A model generated the notes under the pieces. The model worked only from the letters and a program-made list of their open reading frames with translations, had not been told where the DNA came from and did not search any database. A program made the translations under genes and the position numbers. A stretch of 64,000 nucleotides of DNA. Origin: Thalassospira sp. MCCC 1A01428 (GTDB taxonomy: Bacteria > Pseudomonadota > Alphaproteobacteria > Rhodospirillales > Thalassospiraceae). The stretch is taken from positions 124,001 through 188,000 of the forward strand of contig NZ_JFJZ01000007.1 in NCBI RefSeq assembly GCF_002115825.1, read 5' to 3'. The stretch's first letter is position 1. Each line of letters opens with the position of its first letter. Positions 10,001 through 18,112 of the stretch are shown here, in pieces.

Positions 10001-12036
10001 TTCGGCAATTCACCGTCTTCGGGCGTCCAGACGTAATTCATTTCCATGTCGCTGCGTTCTACTTCAACAAACATCTCGGCAGGGACACCCTTGGGCCGGT
10101 TAACATCGCTTGGCCCCGGTTTGCGCACCACAAATCCCATGCGTTGCCATAACGCGATCATGTTGGTGATGCCATCCCAGTAACTGCCATTGGCATGGTA
10201 ACCAATGCCCGCCACCCCGCGCGACCACGGCACGCGGTTTTCAAAAAACTTTTTGCGTTCTTCGGCTGACAGGTCGGTGCGCATCATTTCGTCGTAATAG
10301 CGTTCGGGCAGCACATCAATCGGCAGTAAAGCCGGCCACCAGACGGCAGTGGGAAATTCCGACTGCATCAGCACTTGCTGGCAGCTAAAGGCATCGCATT
10401 GCCATGGCAGGCCCATCCAGCGGGTTAAATCGCCGGGCATTTGCGGGCCAATGGGCGGCGGCGCGCCATTGCCACCGTTAAAGGCCTTTTCGGGCGTTAA
10501 CAACCGGCCAATATTCTGGATCAGGCTGGGGCGGTCGCCATGGGCGAGACGGAATGGTTCGGCCTTGTCATTGCGGTTGCGTTCATACATCGGTGCCAGC
10601 CGCAAATAATAGGTCAACTCGACCCCGGGGTGAAACGCCCCGCCCGAACAGGGTTCAAGGGCGGCTTCGGTTAAGGCATGGGGGCGCAGGGCCACATCCA
10701 TGTCGTCAAGTTCGTGAACGGCGTCGGCTTCGGTGTCATCAAAATCGTCAATAAAATTGCCAGCCGCCCATGCCTTCAAATAGGAATATTGCAGTTTGGG
10801 AAACTGGAACCATTGCAACGGGCTGCCATCGTAATTTACCCCGTCGCCCAGCATATAAGGCATTTTAAGCTGTTCTTCCTTATAGGCATTGGGGCCGGTA
10901 TTTTCGGGGTTGCGGAACTTGGCAAATATTTCCGCGCGGAAGGCCTTGTTGTCGGCCGATGGATTGGCCAGTTTGGCGATATAGGCGGGGTCGGAAAAAT
11001 CGCCAACGGCCAGCCAGCCTTCGCGGAAATTGGCGGCATTTGTCAGCCATTCCATCAATGCCAGGCGGCGGAAGGTCGGGTAAATATATTTGCGAAATGA
11101 CAGCGGTTCAGTGGGGGCATCAGCCCATTTTTCCGACACGTTCAAATCGTCAATCACGTCGTACAGGGTGGTGATGGGCGGAATTTCCGGGGCAAAATTG
11201 GGGCCGACACAGGCAATCCATGCCGGGTCTGCGACCATTTCGGTGCCATCGCCCAGTTTGACTTTGGCGGTGACGGGGCCGTCGCACCAGTCATCATGCC
11301 AGCCATCGTTGTCGGCAAAGCTGGTAATCCCCGCATTGACAGGGCTGGATGATTTGCCGTCGGGCGGAAACACCATCAGCCGCCCGGCATCATCGGTGCG
11401 CACTTCGCCAAGGCCCACCGGGTTATCACCATAAAACGACCCGCCCATGGCAAAATCATCCAGGCCGCCATCCTTGTTGGTGTCCTTGCCTGAAATTGTT
11501 GTGGCACCCCCGTCAATCACCAGCATGTCTTCGCGTTTTTTATCGGATACAAAAAACTGGTTACGCATCTGGCCAGGTAGGCCCGGTGCCAAATCACCAT
11601 TATCAAGCGGGTTGTTAAACCCGTACCAGGCGGCCTTGGTGTTGGCGACATGCACCTGCCAGTCAATGGTGGCATCATTGCCGGTAATTTCGCCGATCAC
11701 GCGGTCCTGGTCATCAAAGGCATAAATGCGAAAACGTTGAACCTGCTTTTTGATCAATTGTCGCCCATCTTTAAACCCGCCTTCGGGCCGGGGCGGCAGG
11801 CCGGGAACTTCGGGGGCCAAAAACCACTGCTTGCTGCCACCTACACGTGAAATGCCAATCGCAGGGTAAATGCCCACCCGGGCAATTTTTGCGCCTTTGG
11901 GGGCGGCCTTCGGGGTGTTTTTGCTGCTAATGGCTGACTTGGCGATCATGGGAAACGCCATTAAAACGGCCCCTGCACCAACGCCTGCCAGAAAATCCCG
12001 GCGTTTGACGCCTTTGGTGCCTGTTGTCGATTTCAT
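9997..12036 (-). CDS. LodA/GoxA-like cysteine tryptophylquinone amino-acid oxidase with Tat signal
   Basis: Secreted oxidase of 679 residues from ATG 12036, which has GGGGAGA before it. The N-terminus carries a twin-arginine signal (KRRDFLAGVGAGAVLMAFP). The mature start IARVGIYPAIGISRVGGS and the later EPCSGGAFHPGVELTYYL and PGDLTRWMGLPWQCDAFSC match LodA-type oxidases. The best candidates for the quinone cross-link are Cys about 463 and Trp about 545. Family members oxidise free amino acids such as lysine or glycine, releasing ammonia and hydrogen peroxide, with antibacterial or biofilm effects. The substrate here is unknown. The downstream lodB-like gene overlaps by four bases, so the two are translationally coupled. 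Confidence 0.9.
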   Translation of the reverse strand: MKSTTGTKGVKRRDFLAGVGAGAVLMAFPMIAKSAISSKNTPKAAPKGAKIARVGIYPAIGISRVGGSKQWFLAPEVPGLPPRPEGGFKDGRQLIKKQVQRFRIYAFDDQDRVIGEITGNDATIDWQVHVANTKAAWYGFNNPLDNGDLAPGLPGQMRNQFFVSDKKREDMLVIDGGATTISGKDTNKDGGLDDFAMGGSFYGDNPVGLGEVRTDDAGRLMVFPPDGKSSSPVNAGITSFADNDGWHDDWCDGPVTAKVKLGDGTEMVADPAWIACVGPNFAPEIPPITTLYDVIDDLNVSEKWADAPTEPLSFRKYIYPTFRRLALMEWLTNAANFREGWLAVGDFSDPAYIAKLANPSADNKAFRAEIFAKFRNPENTGPNAYKEEQLKMPYMLGDGVNYDGSPLQWFQFPKLQYSYLKAWAAGNFIDDFDDTEADAVHELDDMDVALRPHALTEAALEPCSGGAFHPGVELTYYLRLAPMYERNRNDKAEPFRLAHGDRPSLIQNIGRLLTPEKAFNGGNGAPPPIGPQMPGDLTRWMGLPWQCDAFSCQQVLMQSEFPTAVWWPALLPIDVLPERYYDEMMRTDLSAEERKKFFENRVPWSRGVAGIGYHANGSYWDGITNMIALWQRMGFVVRKPGPSDVNRPKGVPAEMFVEVERSDMEMNYVWTPEDGELPK

Positions 12037-12358
12037 CGTGTTATCTCCCCTGTTTGCACAACCCAGGGAAATTATTCCGCAGGTTGCGCAACGGGGCAAT
12101 AAAACAATTTTAATTATAATGTGAATTTTGAAGTTTTTTGCGGTCACAAATCAGGGGCTTGTTCGTCTGCGCGGCTGTTTTATGCCGTTCAAAGGCGGGG
12201 CGGGCGGAAATGGAACTGGCGAAGGTGGGGGGATGTTGGCTTTGCCGGTTAGCGTGCGGTTCCAGTTGCGAAAATTGCCGATGTGTGATTGAAACGTTTT
12301 CCGAGTTTTTCCTGTATTTTAAACGAGGCAGCCTGCCTCGCGCCTGGATGTTCCTTGC
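12037..12358. other. Divergent intergenic region lodA / EamA
   Basis: This 322-base region separates the minus-strand oxidase operon from the plus-strand exporter. On the minus strand a perfect TATAAT lies at 12113-12118, about 75 bases before the oxidase start, with a weak GCAAAA at -35 spacing (12136-12141). No gene is supported. The perfect inverted repeat at 12324-12340 is listed separately. Confidence 0.4.
12324..12340 (+). promoter_or_regulatory. Perfect inverted repeat before the EamA gene
   Basis: CGAGGCA-GCC-TGCCTCG, with seven-base arms and a three-base centre, ends 18 bases before the EamA start codon. It could be a repressor operator or a hairpin masking the ribosome binding region. 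No regulator is identified. Confidence 0.35.
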
Positions 12359-13258
12359 ATGATCCCATTTTTCGGTGAAGCTGCTGCGATGATGGCGGCC
12401 CTGTCCTGGGCGACGTCGAGCATGATTTTCTCCAACATCAGTGGCAAGGCCGGGGCGCAAAGTGTTAATCGCGGGCGGTTGTTATGCTCCATCACCTGTC
12501 TGACGGTGCTTCACTGGGTCATTGAAGGCCAACCCTGGCCGCACGCCACCACCCCGGAGCAAATTGGCTGGTTAGCCTTGTCGTCGGTTTTGGGGCTGGT
12601 GATTGGCGATGCCATGCTGTTTCAGGCATTTGCCATTCTGGGCGCGCGCCTGTCGATGCTGATGATGTCGTCTGTCCCCATTATGGGGGCAACCCTGGCG
12701 TGGTTTCTGTTTGACGAGGTTTTGACACCGGTTCAGATCGGCGGGGTTGCTTTGGGCGTGGGGGGCATCCTGACGGTGATCATGATCCGCAAGGGGCGGC
12801 CGGCCAATTTGAACGGGCGGCAATATCTGGTCGGTATTCTGTTCGGGCTGGGCGGCGCTGTGGGCCAGGTTGCCAATCTGATAACCGCCAAATACGCACT
12901 GATTGGCGGCTATTCCGCCTTGTCAGCCACCTGGATCAGAACCCTGGTGGCGGTGGTTATTATGTGGGGTATTGCCGCCTTGAGCGGGCGGATACGCCGC
13001 ACTTTGGTGTCCTGCACGGCACCCGACGTGCGCGGCTGGTTAATGTTGGGGGCATTTGTTGGTCCGGCCATGGGGGTGTGGTTATCGATGCTGGCGGTGC
13101 AAAATGCCAATGTCGGTATTGCCAGCACCCTGATGGCAACGCCACCGGTTTTGCTGATTATTTATGAAGGTGTCGTGCTGCGCAAACCGGTTGGCTGGCA
13201 GGCGGCATTGGGAACATGTATGGCCTTTGCCGGGGTCGCCATTCTGTTTTTGTCGTGA
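12359..13258 (+). CDS. EamA/DMT-family exporter
   Basis: Inner-membrane protein of 299 residues with about ten hydrophobic helices in two EamA repeats. The first includes FGEAAAMMAALSWATSSMIF and SMLMMSSVPIMGATLAWFLFDE. The second includes MLAVQNANVGIASTLMATPPVLLIIYEGVVLRKPV. Members export small metabolites such as amino acids or drug-like compounds. The substrate cannot be deduced. The end of the first repeat, with helix-terminating E in FDE followed by TPVQIGGVALGVGG, is typical of the family. It is monocistronic, and nothing follows on the same strand for 390 bases. Confidence 0.85.
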   Translation: MIPFFGEAAAMMAALSWATSSMIFSNISGKAGAQSVNRGRLLCSITCLTVLHWVIEGQPWPHATTPEQIGWLALSSVLGLVIGDAMLFQAFAILGARLSMLMMSSVPIMGATLAWFLFDEVLTPVQIGGVALGVGGILTVIMIRKGRPANLNGRQYLVGILFGLGGAVGQVANLITAKYALIGGYSALSATWIRTLVAVVIMWGIAALSGRIRRTLVSCTAPDVRGWLMLGAFVGPAMGVWLSMLAVQNANVGIASTLMATPPVLLIIYEGVVLRKPVGWQAALGTCMAFAGVAILFLS

Positions 13259-13273
13259 CATGCCATTATGTCC

Positions 13274-13309
13274 AAAAAAAACAGCCATACTCCGACGGAG
13301 CAGGCTGTT
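13274..13309 (-). terminator. Minus-strand intrinsic terminator
   Basis: Read on the minus strand, AACAGCC pairs with GGCTGTT, enclosing a second stem CTCC/GGAG, and eight T residues follow. On the plus strand there is no T-run, so it does not serve the EamA gene. It implies a minus-strand transcript starting within the gap before nikR. Confidence 0.75.
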
Positions 13310-13394
13310 AGTTAAATACAGATAATATATCTGTGGGACACGAGCAAATGCATGAAGCGGGGCGGATAAGGACAGGGAAGTCACGCCCGTTCAT
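13308..13394 (-). CDS. Possible 28-residue Cys-rich peptide
   Basis: ATG at 13394 opens a 28-codon frame whose TAA stop abuts the minus-strand terminator exactly. The product begins MNGRDFPVLIRP and contains C-I-C-S-C at residues 15-19, a possible metal-binding cluster. There is only a weak GCGGGC ribosome site. It may be a leader peptide, a small protein or chance. Its place beside nikR makes it worth testing. Confidence 0.25.
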   Translation of the reverse strand: MNGRDFPVLIRPASCICSCPTDILSVFN

Positions 13395-13415
13395 GCCCGC
13401 AAGTCATATGAGGTA

Positions 13416-13445
13416 ATTTTATGGCTGTCATTCAAACTATTGTAA
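13416..13445 (-). promoter_or_regulatory. Candidate minus-strand sigma70-like promoter
   Basis: TTACAA (plus 13440-13445) and TAAAAT (plus 13416-13421) are separated by 18 bases on the minus strand. Transcription would start near 13408 and end at the terminator at 13274, giving an RNA of about 135 bases. The -35 lies within the inverted repeat at 13430-13455. Confidence 0.35.
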
Positions 13446-13455
13446 TTGTTTGAAT
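13430..13455. promoter_or_regulatory. 26-bp inverted repeat, candidate operator
   Basis: ATTCAAAC and GTTTGAAT form perfect eight-base arms around ten bases, and three of the five inner pairs are also symmetric. It lies about 195 bases before nikR and overlaps the candidate minus-strand promoter. The arms do not match the E. coli NikR site (GTATGA-N16-TCATAC), so the binding protein is unknown. Confidence 0.45.
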
Positions 13456-13648
13456 TTGTCAGGATTGCATAAGGAATGTTATTGTATGGACCTGTCCTGT
13501 GCCGGGGTGACAGGCGAGGGCGCGCAGCAGCGTTGTGAAGTTTGATTGAAACATCGGTCATCCTTTGTGAAATTGGCAGTCATAAACGTTGGTCAGGTGG
13601 TATATCTGCCAGGTACATATGCCCGATGATTAAGGAAAGGATTATGGA

Positions 13649-14122
13649 ATGACGCGCGTGACCGTTTCCATCGAGGACGATTTGATGTCGGCCTTCGACG
13701 AATTTCTTGACGGGCGCGGCTATACCAACCGCTCCGAAGGGTTTCGCGACCTGATCCGCGAAAAGCTGCAACAGGAACAATTGGCCGACGATAAAAACGG
13801 CAGTGGCATTGCCGTGCTGAACTATGTTTATGACCATGAAGAACGTATGCTGGCCAGCCGGTTGATGTCTGCCCAGCATGAACATCATGATCTGACGGTT
13901 TCAACTGTCCATTTTCATATCGATCATGATACGTGCCTTGAAATCGTGACATTAAAAGGCAAGCTGTCCGACATTCGCAAATTTGCTGACCAGATTTTGG
14001 CCCAGCCCGGTGTCCGCCACGGCAGCCTTTATACCGTTCCCGGTGAATTGCATATTGAAGCCCATCGCCACGGCGAAGATGGCCATACGCATAAACACGA
14101 ACATCTGAAAATCACGACCTGA
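13649..14122 (+). CDS. nikR: NikR-family nickel-responsive ribbon-helix-helix regulator
   Basis: Transcription factor of 157 residues. Residues 1-45 form the ribbon-helix-helix DNA-binding part (TRVTVSIEDDLMSAFDEFL, then NRSEGFRDLIRE). The ACT-like C-terminal part carries the nickel ligands His77, His88, His90 and Cys96, each one position from the E. coli ligands. A His-rich tail (AHRHGEDGHTHKHEH) is added. NikR normally represses nickel uptake when nickel is plentiful. No nickel transporter, urease or hydrogenase gene is within the window, so its targets are elsewhere or differ. The ATG has AAGGAAAGG upstream. Confidence 0.92.
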   Translation: MTRVTVSIEDDLMSAFDEFLDGRGYTNRSEGFRDLIREKLQQEQLADDKNGSGIAVLNYVYDHEERMLASRLMSAQHEHHDLTVSTVHFHIDHDTCLEIVTLKGKLSDIRKFADQILAQPGVRHGSLYTVPGELHIEAHRHGEDGHTHKHEHLKITT

Positions 14123-14553
14123 TATTTGGTGCTGAATATCGGTTTTGCCCAAACCGGCATATCGCGACCGGCCTGATCACGCAGCCATATGGCGGGCGAG
14201 GTGACTGGCAGGGGCGGTTTGCCCATCAGCCTGCCGATGGCGCGCTGATGGGGGCAGGAAACGGGTTTGCCATAAGCAGGGATATGTTGCCTTTGTTTTT
14301 TAGCGGGAAAAACTTTTGTCGCTTGCGGGGGATAGGGCCTGACAAATTTCGACCGGTGGAATGAGAACAAACTTGCAACATCGAAAAATATATGACAGTG
14401 TTCGCATTATGTTCTCAACGCCTCTGCGTGGAAGGGCCGGGAAATGTTCCGTTCTTTTGTGCAGGGTACCCAGCGGTGGCGTTCCGCATTTCGGACCGGG
14501 GAACCGCCTGCGTTGCATCTGACCCGGCCCTGTGGAATAAGAGAGTTCGAGCG
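14123..14553. other. Intergenic region before recA
   Basis: This 431-base stretch between nikR and recA holds no supported gene. The frame of RecA is open upstream to 14392 but lacks RecA-like sequence there. The recognisable element is the SOS box at 14400-14414. The 5' leader of recA is therefore about 140 bases long if transcription starts near the box. Confidence 0.5.
14400..14414 (+). promoter_or_regulatory. Alphaproteobacterial LexA (SOS) box
   Basis: GTTC-GCATTAT-GTTC matches the direct-repeat LexA site GTTC-N7-GTTC known from Alphaproteobacteria. It lies 139 bases before the recA start codon, so recA is probably repressed by LexA and induced by DNA damage. Confidence 0.82.
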
Positions 14554-15627
14554 ATGATTCAAACCGCGCTGCAATTGGTGGATAAGGATACTATGGATAA
14601 GCAAAAAGCACTTGAAGCCGCCCTAGGGCAGATCGAACGCGCCTTTGGTAAAGGCTCGATCATGAAGCTGGGGCAGCGCGGCAGTGTTATTGATATTTCG
14701 GCCATTTCAACGGGTTCGCTGGGACTTGATATTGCGCTTGGCATTGGTGGTTTGCCCAAAGGCCGTATTATTGAAATTTATGGCCCGGAAAGTTCGGGTA
14801 AAACAACGCTGGCCCTGCATGTGATTGCCGAAGCCCAAAAAGCGGGTGGCACCTGTGCGTTTGTCGATGCCGAACATGCGCTCGACCCGGGATATGCCCG
14901 CAAACTTGGCGTTAATGTCGATGAATTGCTGATTTCGCAGCCCGATGCCGGTGAACAGGCCCTGGAAATTTCCGACACGCTGGTGCGTTCCGGTGCGATT
15001 GATGTGCTGGTGGTTGACTCTGTTGCTGCCCTTGTCCCGCGCGCCGAACTTGAAGGTGAAATGGGCGATACCCATGTCGGCCTTCAGGCCCGTTTGATGA
15101 GCCAGGCCTTGCGTAAACTGACCAGCTCGGTTTCGCGGTCCAACTGCATGGTTATCTTTATTAACCAGATCCGCATGAAAATTGGCGTGATGTTCGGTAG
15201 CCCGGAAACCACGACCGGTGGTAACGCGCTTAAGTTTTATGCTTCTGTTCGTTTGGATATTCGCCGCATCGGCCAGATCAAGGACCGTGACGAAGTTGTC
15301 GGCAACCAGACACGGGTCAAGGTTGTTAAAAACAAAATGGCCGCGCCGTTCAAACAGGTCGAGTTTGACATTATGTATGGCGAAGGCGTTTCCAAAATGG
15401 GCGAAATTCTTGATCTGGGCGTTAAGGCCGGGATCGTGGAAAAATCGGGCTCGTGGTTTTCCTATAATTCCACCCGGGTTGGTCAGGGGCGTGAAAATGC
15501 CAAAAACTTCCTGCGCGACAACCCGGAAATGACCAACGAAATTGAACGCGCCATTCGTGAAAGTGCCGGCCTGATCGCCGAAAGCATGACCAATATGAGC
15601 GACGACGACGTTAGCAACGACGATTAA
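14554..15627 (+). CDS. recA: Recombinase RecA
   Basis: RecA of 357 residues, the filament-forming ATPase for homologous recombination and LexA co-protease. The N-terminus [20 protein letters not shown], the Walker A motif GPESSGKTT and the loop [20 protein letters not shown] are canonical. The acidic tail ends [12 protein letters not shown] at 14554 ([13 protein letters not shown]) with AAGAGAG upstream is chosen. An in-frame ATG 13 codons later is possible, but related proteins carry this short extension. The gene is regulated by the SOS box at 14400 and ends at the terminator at 15651. It is monocistronic, with no recX within reach. Confidence 0.98.
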   Translation: MIQTALQLVDKDTMDKQKALEAALGQIERAFGKGSIMKLGQRGSVIDISAISTGSLGLDIALGIGGLPKGRIIEIYGPESSGKTTLALHVIAEAQKAGGTCAFVDAEHALDPGYARKLGVNVDELLISQPDAGEQALEISDTLVRSGAIDVLVVDSVAALVPRAELEGEMGDTHVGLQARLMSQALRKLTSSVSRSNCMVIFINQIRMKIGVMFGSPETTTGGNALKFYASVRLDIRRIGQIKDRDEVVGNQTRVKVVKNKMAAPFKQVEFDIMYGEGVSKMGEILDLGVKAGIVEKSGSWFSYNSTRVGQGRENAKNFLRDNPEMTNEIERAIRESAGLIAESMTNMSDDDVSNDD

Positions 15628-16009
15628 GTTTTCGGCGTCTTGATTTTCCTAAAAACGGGTACCCCAAAAGGTGCCCGTTTTTTTGTACGGGTCGGGGCAG
15701 GTTATGGCGATGTGTATTTGCTTTATCCTGGCAAAGCGGATTTGCTGTCGTGCAGTCGGAGGGGCTGTGCCGGCCCGGCTCCGGGGATGGACGTTCCATC
15801 GGGGGAGGGGCACCGGGCGGGTATAATAATCCGGCACGTCGTGATGATGTTGTGCTGATTACACCGTTATTCCCGCAATAGGCCGCTTTGCCTTTGATCA
15901 GGGCGCGGGGCAAAACACTCCCTTCTTGTCGTGGAACGGTTGTGGTCGGTTTAATTGCAGGTGCTGCCAGGTTCTGTTGCTGCCAGCCCATAAAATTAAC
16001 GATCCTTGC
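15628..16009. other. Gap between convergent recA and sodC
   Basis: Apart from the recA terminator at 15651-15684, this 382-base region shows nothing recognisable. Open frames on both strands are shorter than about 130 codons, lack ribosome sites and have atypical composition. Confidence 0.45.
15651..15684 (+). terminator. Intrinsic terminator after recA
   Basis: AAAAACGGGTACC pairs with GGTGCCCGTTTTT (one G-T position) around CCAAAA and runs into seven T residues, 24 bases after the recA stop. Confidence 0.92.
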
Positions 16010-16528
16010 TTATTTGATGGTCGCGCAGGCAAGACGTTCACCAGCTGCACCGGATGGCTGGGTCATATAATCATCTGCGCCGGCATGGATAACGATGGCC
16101 TTGCCACGCACGCCATTTTCTTTGTCATCAAGTGTCACATTGGTATTAATCACCTGGCTGAACATCTTCCCCTGATCATTAACATATTGATTGGGCATAT
16201 CGCCCGCATGGGAACCGTCTTTTACCAGAAAGCCATGTGATTTATGGGTCGGGTTAAAATGCCCGCCTGCTGTTTTAAAATTGCTGGCAGTATCGCATTT
16301 TCCATTTTCGTGGATATGAAAAGCAACCCACTGGTCAGATGGCAGGCCCGTGACTGCGGCCTTTATCACAACGCCGCCACCGGTTTCGGTTAAATCAGCG
16401 GTTCCAATATTGGTGCCTTCGGCATTGTGAAAGGTTGCGGTGGCGGTGGTTTCGGCAAAGGCAGGAAAGGCGACCAGTGAAACGGCGCCCGCCACAAGGG
16501 CGACCAGGGGGGCGATGATGGCTCGCAT
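16010..16528 (-). CDS. sodC: Periplasmic Cu/Zn superoxide dismutase
   Basis: Enzyme of 172 residues that converts superoxide to hydrogen peroxide and oxygen in the periplasm. A signal peptide ends near AFA-E (residue 25). The metal ligands are all present: His71 and His73 in HIHENGKC, bridging His90 in GGHFNP, His98, His107 and Asp110 in HAGDMPN, and His148 in IHAGADD. Cys78 and Cys168 can form the structural disulfide. AAGGAGA precedes the ATG. The gene stands alone and converges with recA. Confidence 0.96.
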   Translation of the reverse strand: MRAIIAPLVALVAGAVSLVAFPAFAETTATATFHNAEGTNIGTADLTETGGGVVIKAAVTGLPSDQWVAFHIHENGKCDTASNFKTAGGHFNPTHKSHGFLVKDGSHAGDMPNQYVNDQGKMFSQVINTNVTLDDKENGVRGKAIVIHAGADDYMTQPSGAAGERLACATIK

Positions 16529-16695
16529 CGGTGTTCTCCTTATTGATTTGTTAACTTATTGAACTGTGCAGCCCTTCCTTTGTTCCCGCCGGACACAAGA
16601 TTGTTTTGTGCGCAGCACACACCCTTAAAGGTTTAAAGGTGATTTTGGTTATCGGTGAAGTTATCCTTGTTGTTGATTGCGGCCCGTCTTAAGTG

Positions 16696-16737
16696 CGCCT
16701 GTCGCCTGTCGCCTGTCGCCTGTCGCCTGCCGCCTGC
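16696..16737. repeat. Heptanucleotide tandem repeat, six copies
   Basis: Unit CGCCTGT is repeated six times over 42 bases. The first four copies are exact and the last two carry T to C in the seventh position. It lies in noncoding DNA about 170 bases upstream of the sodC start and may vary in copy number by slippage. Confidence 0.9.
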
Positions 16738-16828
16738 CGGGGCAAAGAACAATCGTTATGAATGATCCTTGATGGTCGAGCCCGGTTTATGCCGCGCAGG
16801 CGTATCGTGGCACCCGTGATTGGCACAT

Positions 16829-16864
16829 AAAAAGACCGGCCTGACGGGGGAGTGTCAGGCCGGT
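16829..16864 (-). terminator. Intrinsic terminator downstream of the DUF5610 gene
   Basis: On the minus strand ACCGGCCTGAC pairs with GTCAGGCCGGT around eight bases and is followed by CTTTTT. It lies 145 bases past the DUF5610 stop. Confidence 0.85.
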
Positions 16865-17009
16865 TACTTCTTGCTGCTTGCTCGGTCTTATGCTGTTTTT
16901 CGGATATTGGCGGCCGATGGCGTTTTTCAATAGCGGCAGATATCTTTTTTTGAATTAAACGGCCAACAGTTTTCAAATGCCGGTTTTCGAGCCCGTTTAG
17001 GCCGCGACA

Positions 17010-17696
17010 TCAGGCATAAGTGCCAAATTGTGGTCTATTGCGGTCTTGCGCCACGGCGGCCTGTGCCGAATACTGGCTGGCCTGTGCGGTTTGCGTAATC
17101 TGGGTCTGAACGATCTGTTCGTCACCCTCAGGTTTCGCAGCCGCAAGGGTTGCTTCTTTTTGCGGGCCAAACAGTTCGGTAATGCGCGCATCAAGCGATT
17201 TCAAGCCATCGTCAAGGCGCTGCTGGGTATCGTTGATGCTGGCGTTAACTGTTTCATTTAACGCGCCCAAACCTTCCAGAATATCGCGGGCCTGATCAAT
17301 CCCCTTGGCGATCCCCTTCGAGGCTTCAGACAGAATGTGCCGGGCTTCGTCGCCGTTATCGGCGCGCGCCGTAATCAGGTTGGATACCTGGGTTAAAATC
17401 CGGTCTGCCACAGCTTCGGGGGTGTAATCATCGGGATTAACACCTTCGATTGATATGCCCGAACTGGCCAGGTTTTCGTTGATCGCGGAAATAATCTGAT
17501 CTGTGCTTAACGCCTGGGCAGATCCGCTGGAAAGCGAGATTTTGGTGGCATCGCCAAAGATATTCGATCCCGAGTCTTTACCCGTCAGGGATGCATTTTT
17601 ACCAGACGCAGCATCACCGCCCGGCAAATAGGCCTGGGCAGAACGTGTTGATATTGCGGTATTTTGAATATTCTGGCCACCAATAAAGATGTCCAT
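17010..17696 (-). CDS. DUF5610 domain protein
   Basis: Protein of 228 residues with a flexible Ser/Gly-rich first third. The core resembles DUF5610: NPDDYTPEAVADRILTQV followed by GIAKGIDQARDILEGLGAL and a helix with INDTQQRLDDGLKSLDAR. The C-terminus is Gln/Ala-rich. The function of the family is unknown. It starts MDIFIGGQNIQ with no signal peptide. It is monocistronic, and its terminator lies 145 bases downstream. Membership is judged from the conserved helical core and is fairly secure; no activity can be proposed. Confidence 0.75.
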   Translation of the reverse strand: MDIFIGGQNIQNTAISTRSAQAYLPGGDAASGKNASLTGKDSGSNIFGDATKISLSSGSAQALSTDQIISAINENLASSGISIEGVNPDDYTPEAVADRILTQVSNLITARADNGDEARHILSEASKGIAKGIDQARDILEGLGALNETVNASINDTQQRLDDGLKSLDARITELFGPQKEATLAAAKPEGDEQIVQTQITQTAQASQYSAQAAVAQDRNRPQFGTYA

Positions 17697-18112
17697 TTCC
17701 CAACTCCTGCGATCATTCGCGGGAACGCGCGTTAATTTTCAACTAACGACACTGACATATTTTTGCGAAAAAAGCCAGCGAAGTATTAACCAAAGGGTTG
17801 AGTGAAGGGTGGGTCTGCGCTGTTTAAGCAATGTTTTGCACGCCGACGCCCCATATTGCGGCGCGCGTTTGGGGATATGCGGTTTATGCCGGATCTGATG
17901 CATTACCAATGCATAAATATGCGCATAATCGTCTTTAGGCAGGCCGTAACAGCCCGATATGCAGCGCATTTGATGGCGATAATTGCGATGGGGGATTGCA
18001 CCGGGGGCCAAGCCCGATTATTGAACAGGGTTTAATTCGCAATTTACCCGGTCAGGGCGTGTCGAGAATTCTCCACGGTTTGACCCTGACCAGATGCAGG
18101 AGCAGTTTGACA
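17697..18112. other. Divergent gap between DUF5610 gene and leuS
   Basis: No gene is supported in these 416 bases. A small inverted repeat, ATGCATT-ACC-AATGCAT, lies at 17898-17914. Promoters for both flanking genes must be here, but no good hexamer pair was recognised. The LeuRS frame is open from 17996, but that part is unlike any LeuRS N-terminus. Confidence 0.4.

Larger units (their letters stand above)
13259..13648. other. Gap between EamA gene and nikR with an antisense unit
   Basis: No plus-strand gene lies in these 390 bases. They hold a minus-strand terminator (13274-13309), a possible minus-strand promoter (13416-13445), a 28-codon minus-strand open frame (13308-13394) and a 26-base inverted repeat (13430-13455). 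Each is listed separately. Together they suggest a short independent transcript antisense to the nikR direction. Confidence 0.45.
16529..17009. other. Region between sodC and the DUF5610 gene
   Basis: These 481 bases hold no convincing gene. They contain the sodC upstream region, a heptanucleotide repeat (16696-16737) and the minus-strand terminator at 16829-16864, which follows the DUF5610 gene. Confidence 0.5.

Noticed and set aside
9363..10103. 246-codon plus-strand frame opposite the LodB-like gene
   Set aside because: The minus-strand flavoprotein has clear FAD motifs; the plus frame is rich in Arg, Ser and Pro with no family.
17739..18011. 90-codon minus-strand frame between DUF5610 gene and leuS
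   Set aside because: No ribosome site and no protein-like pattern; probably chance.
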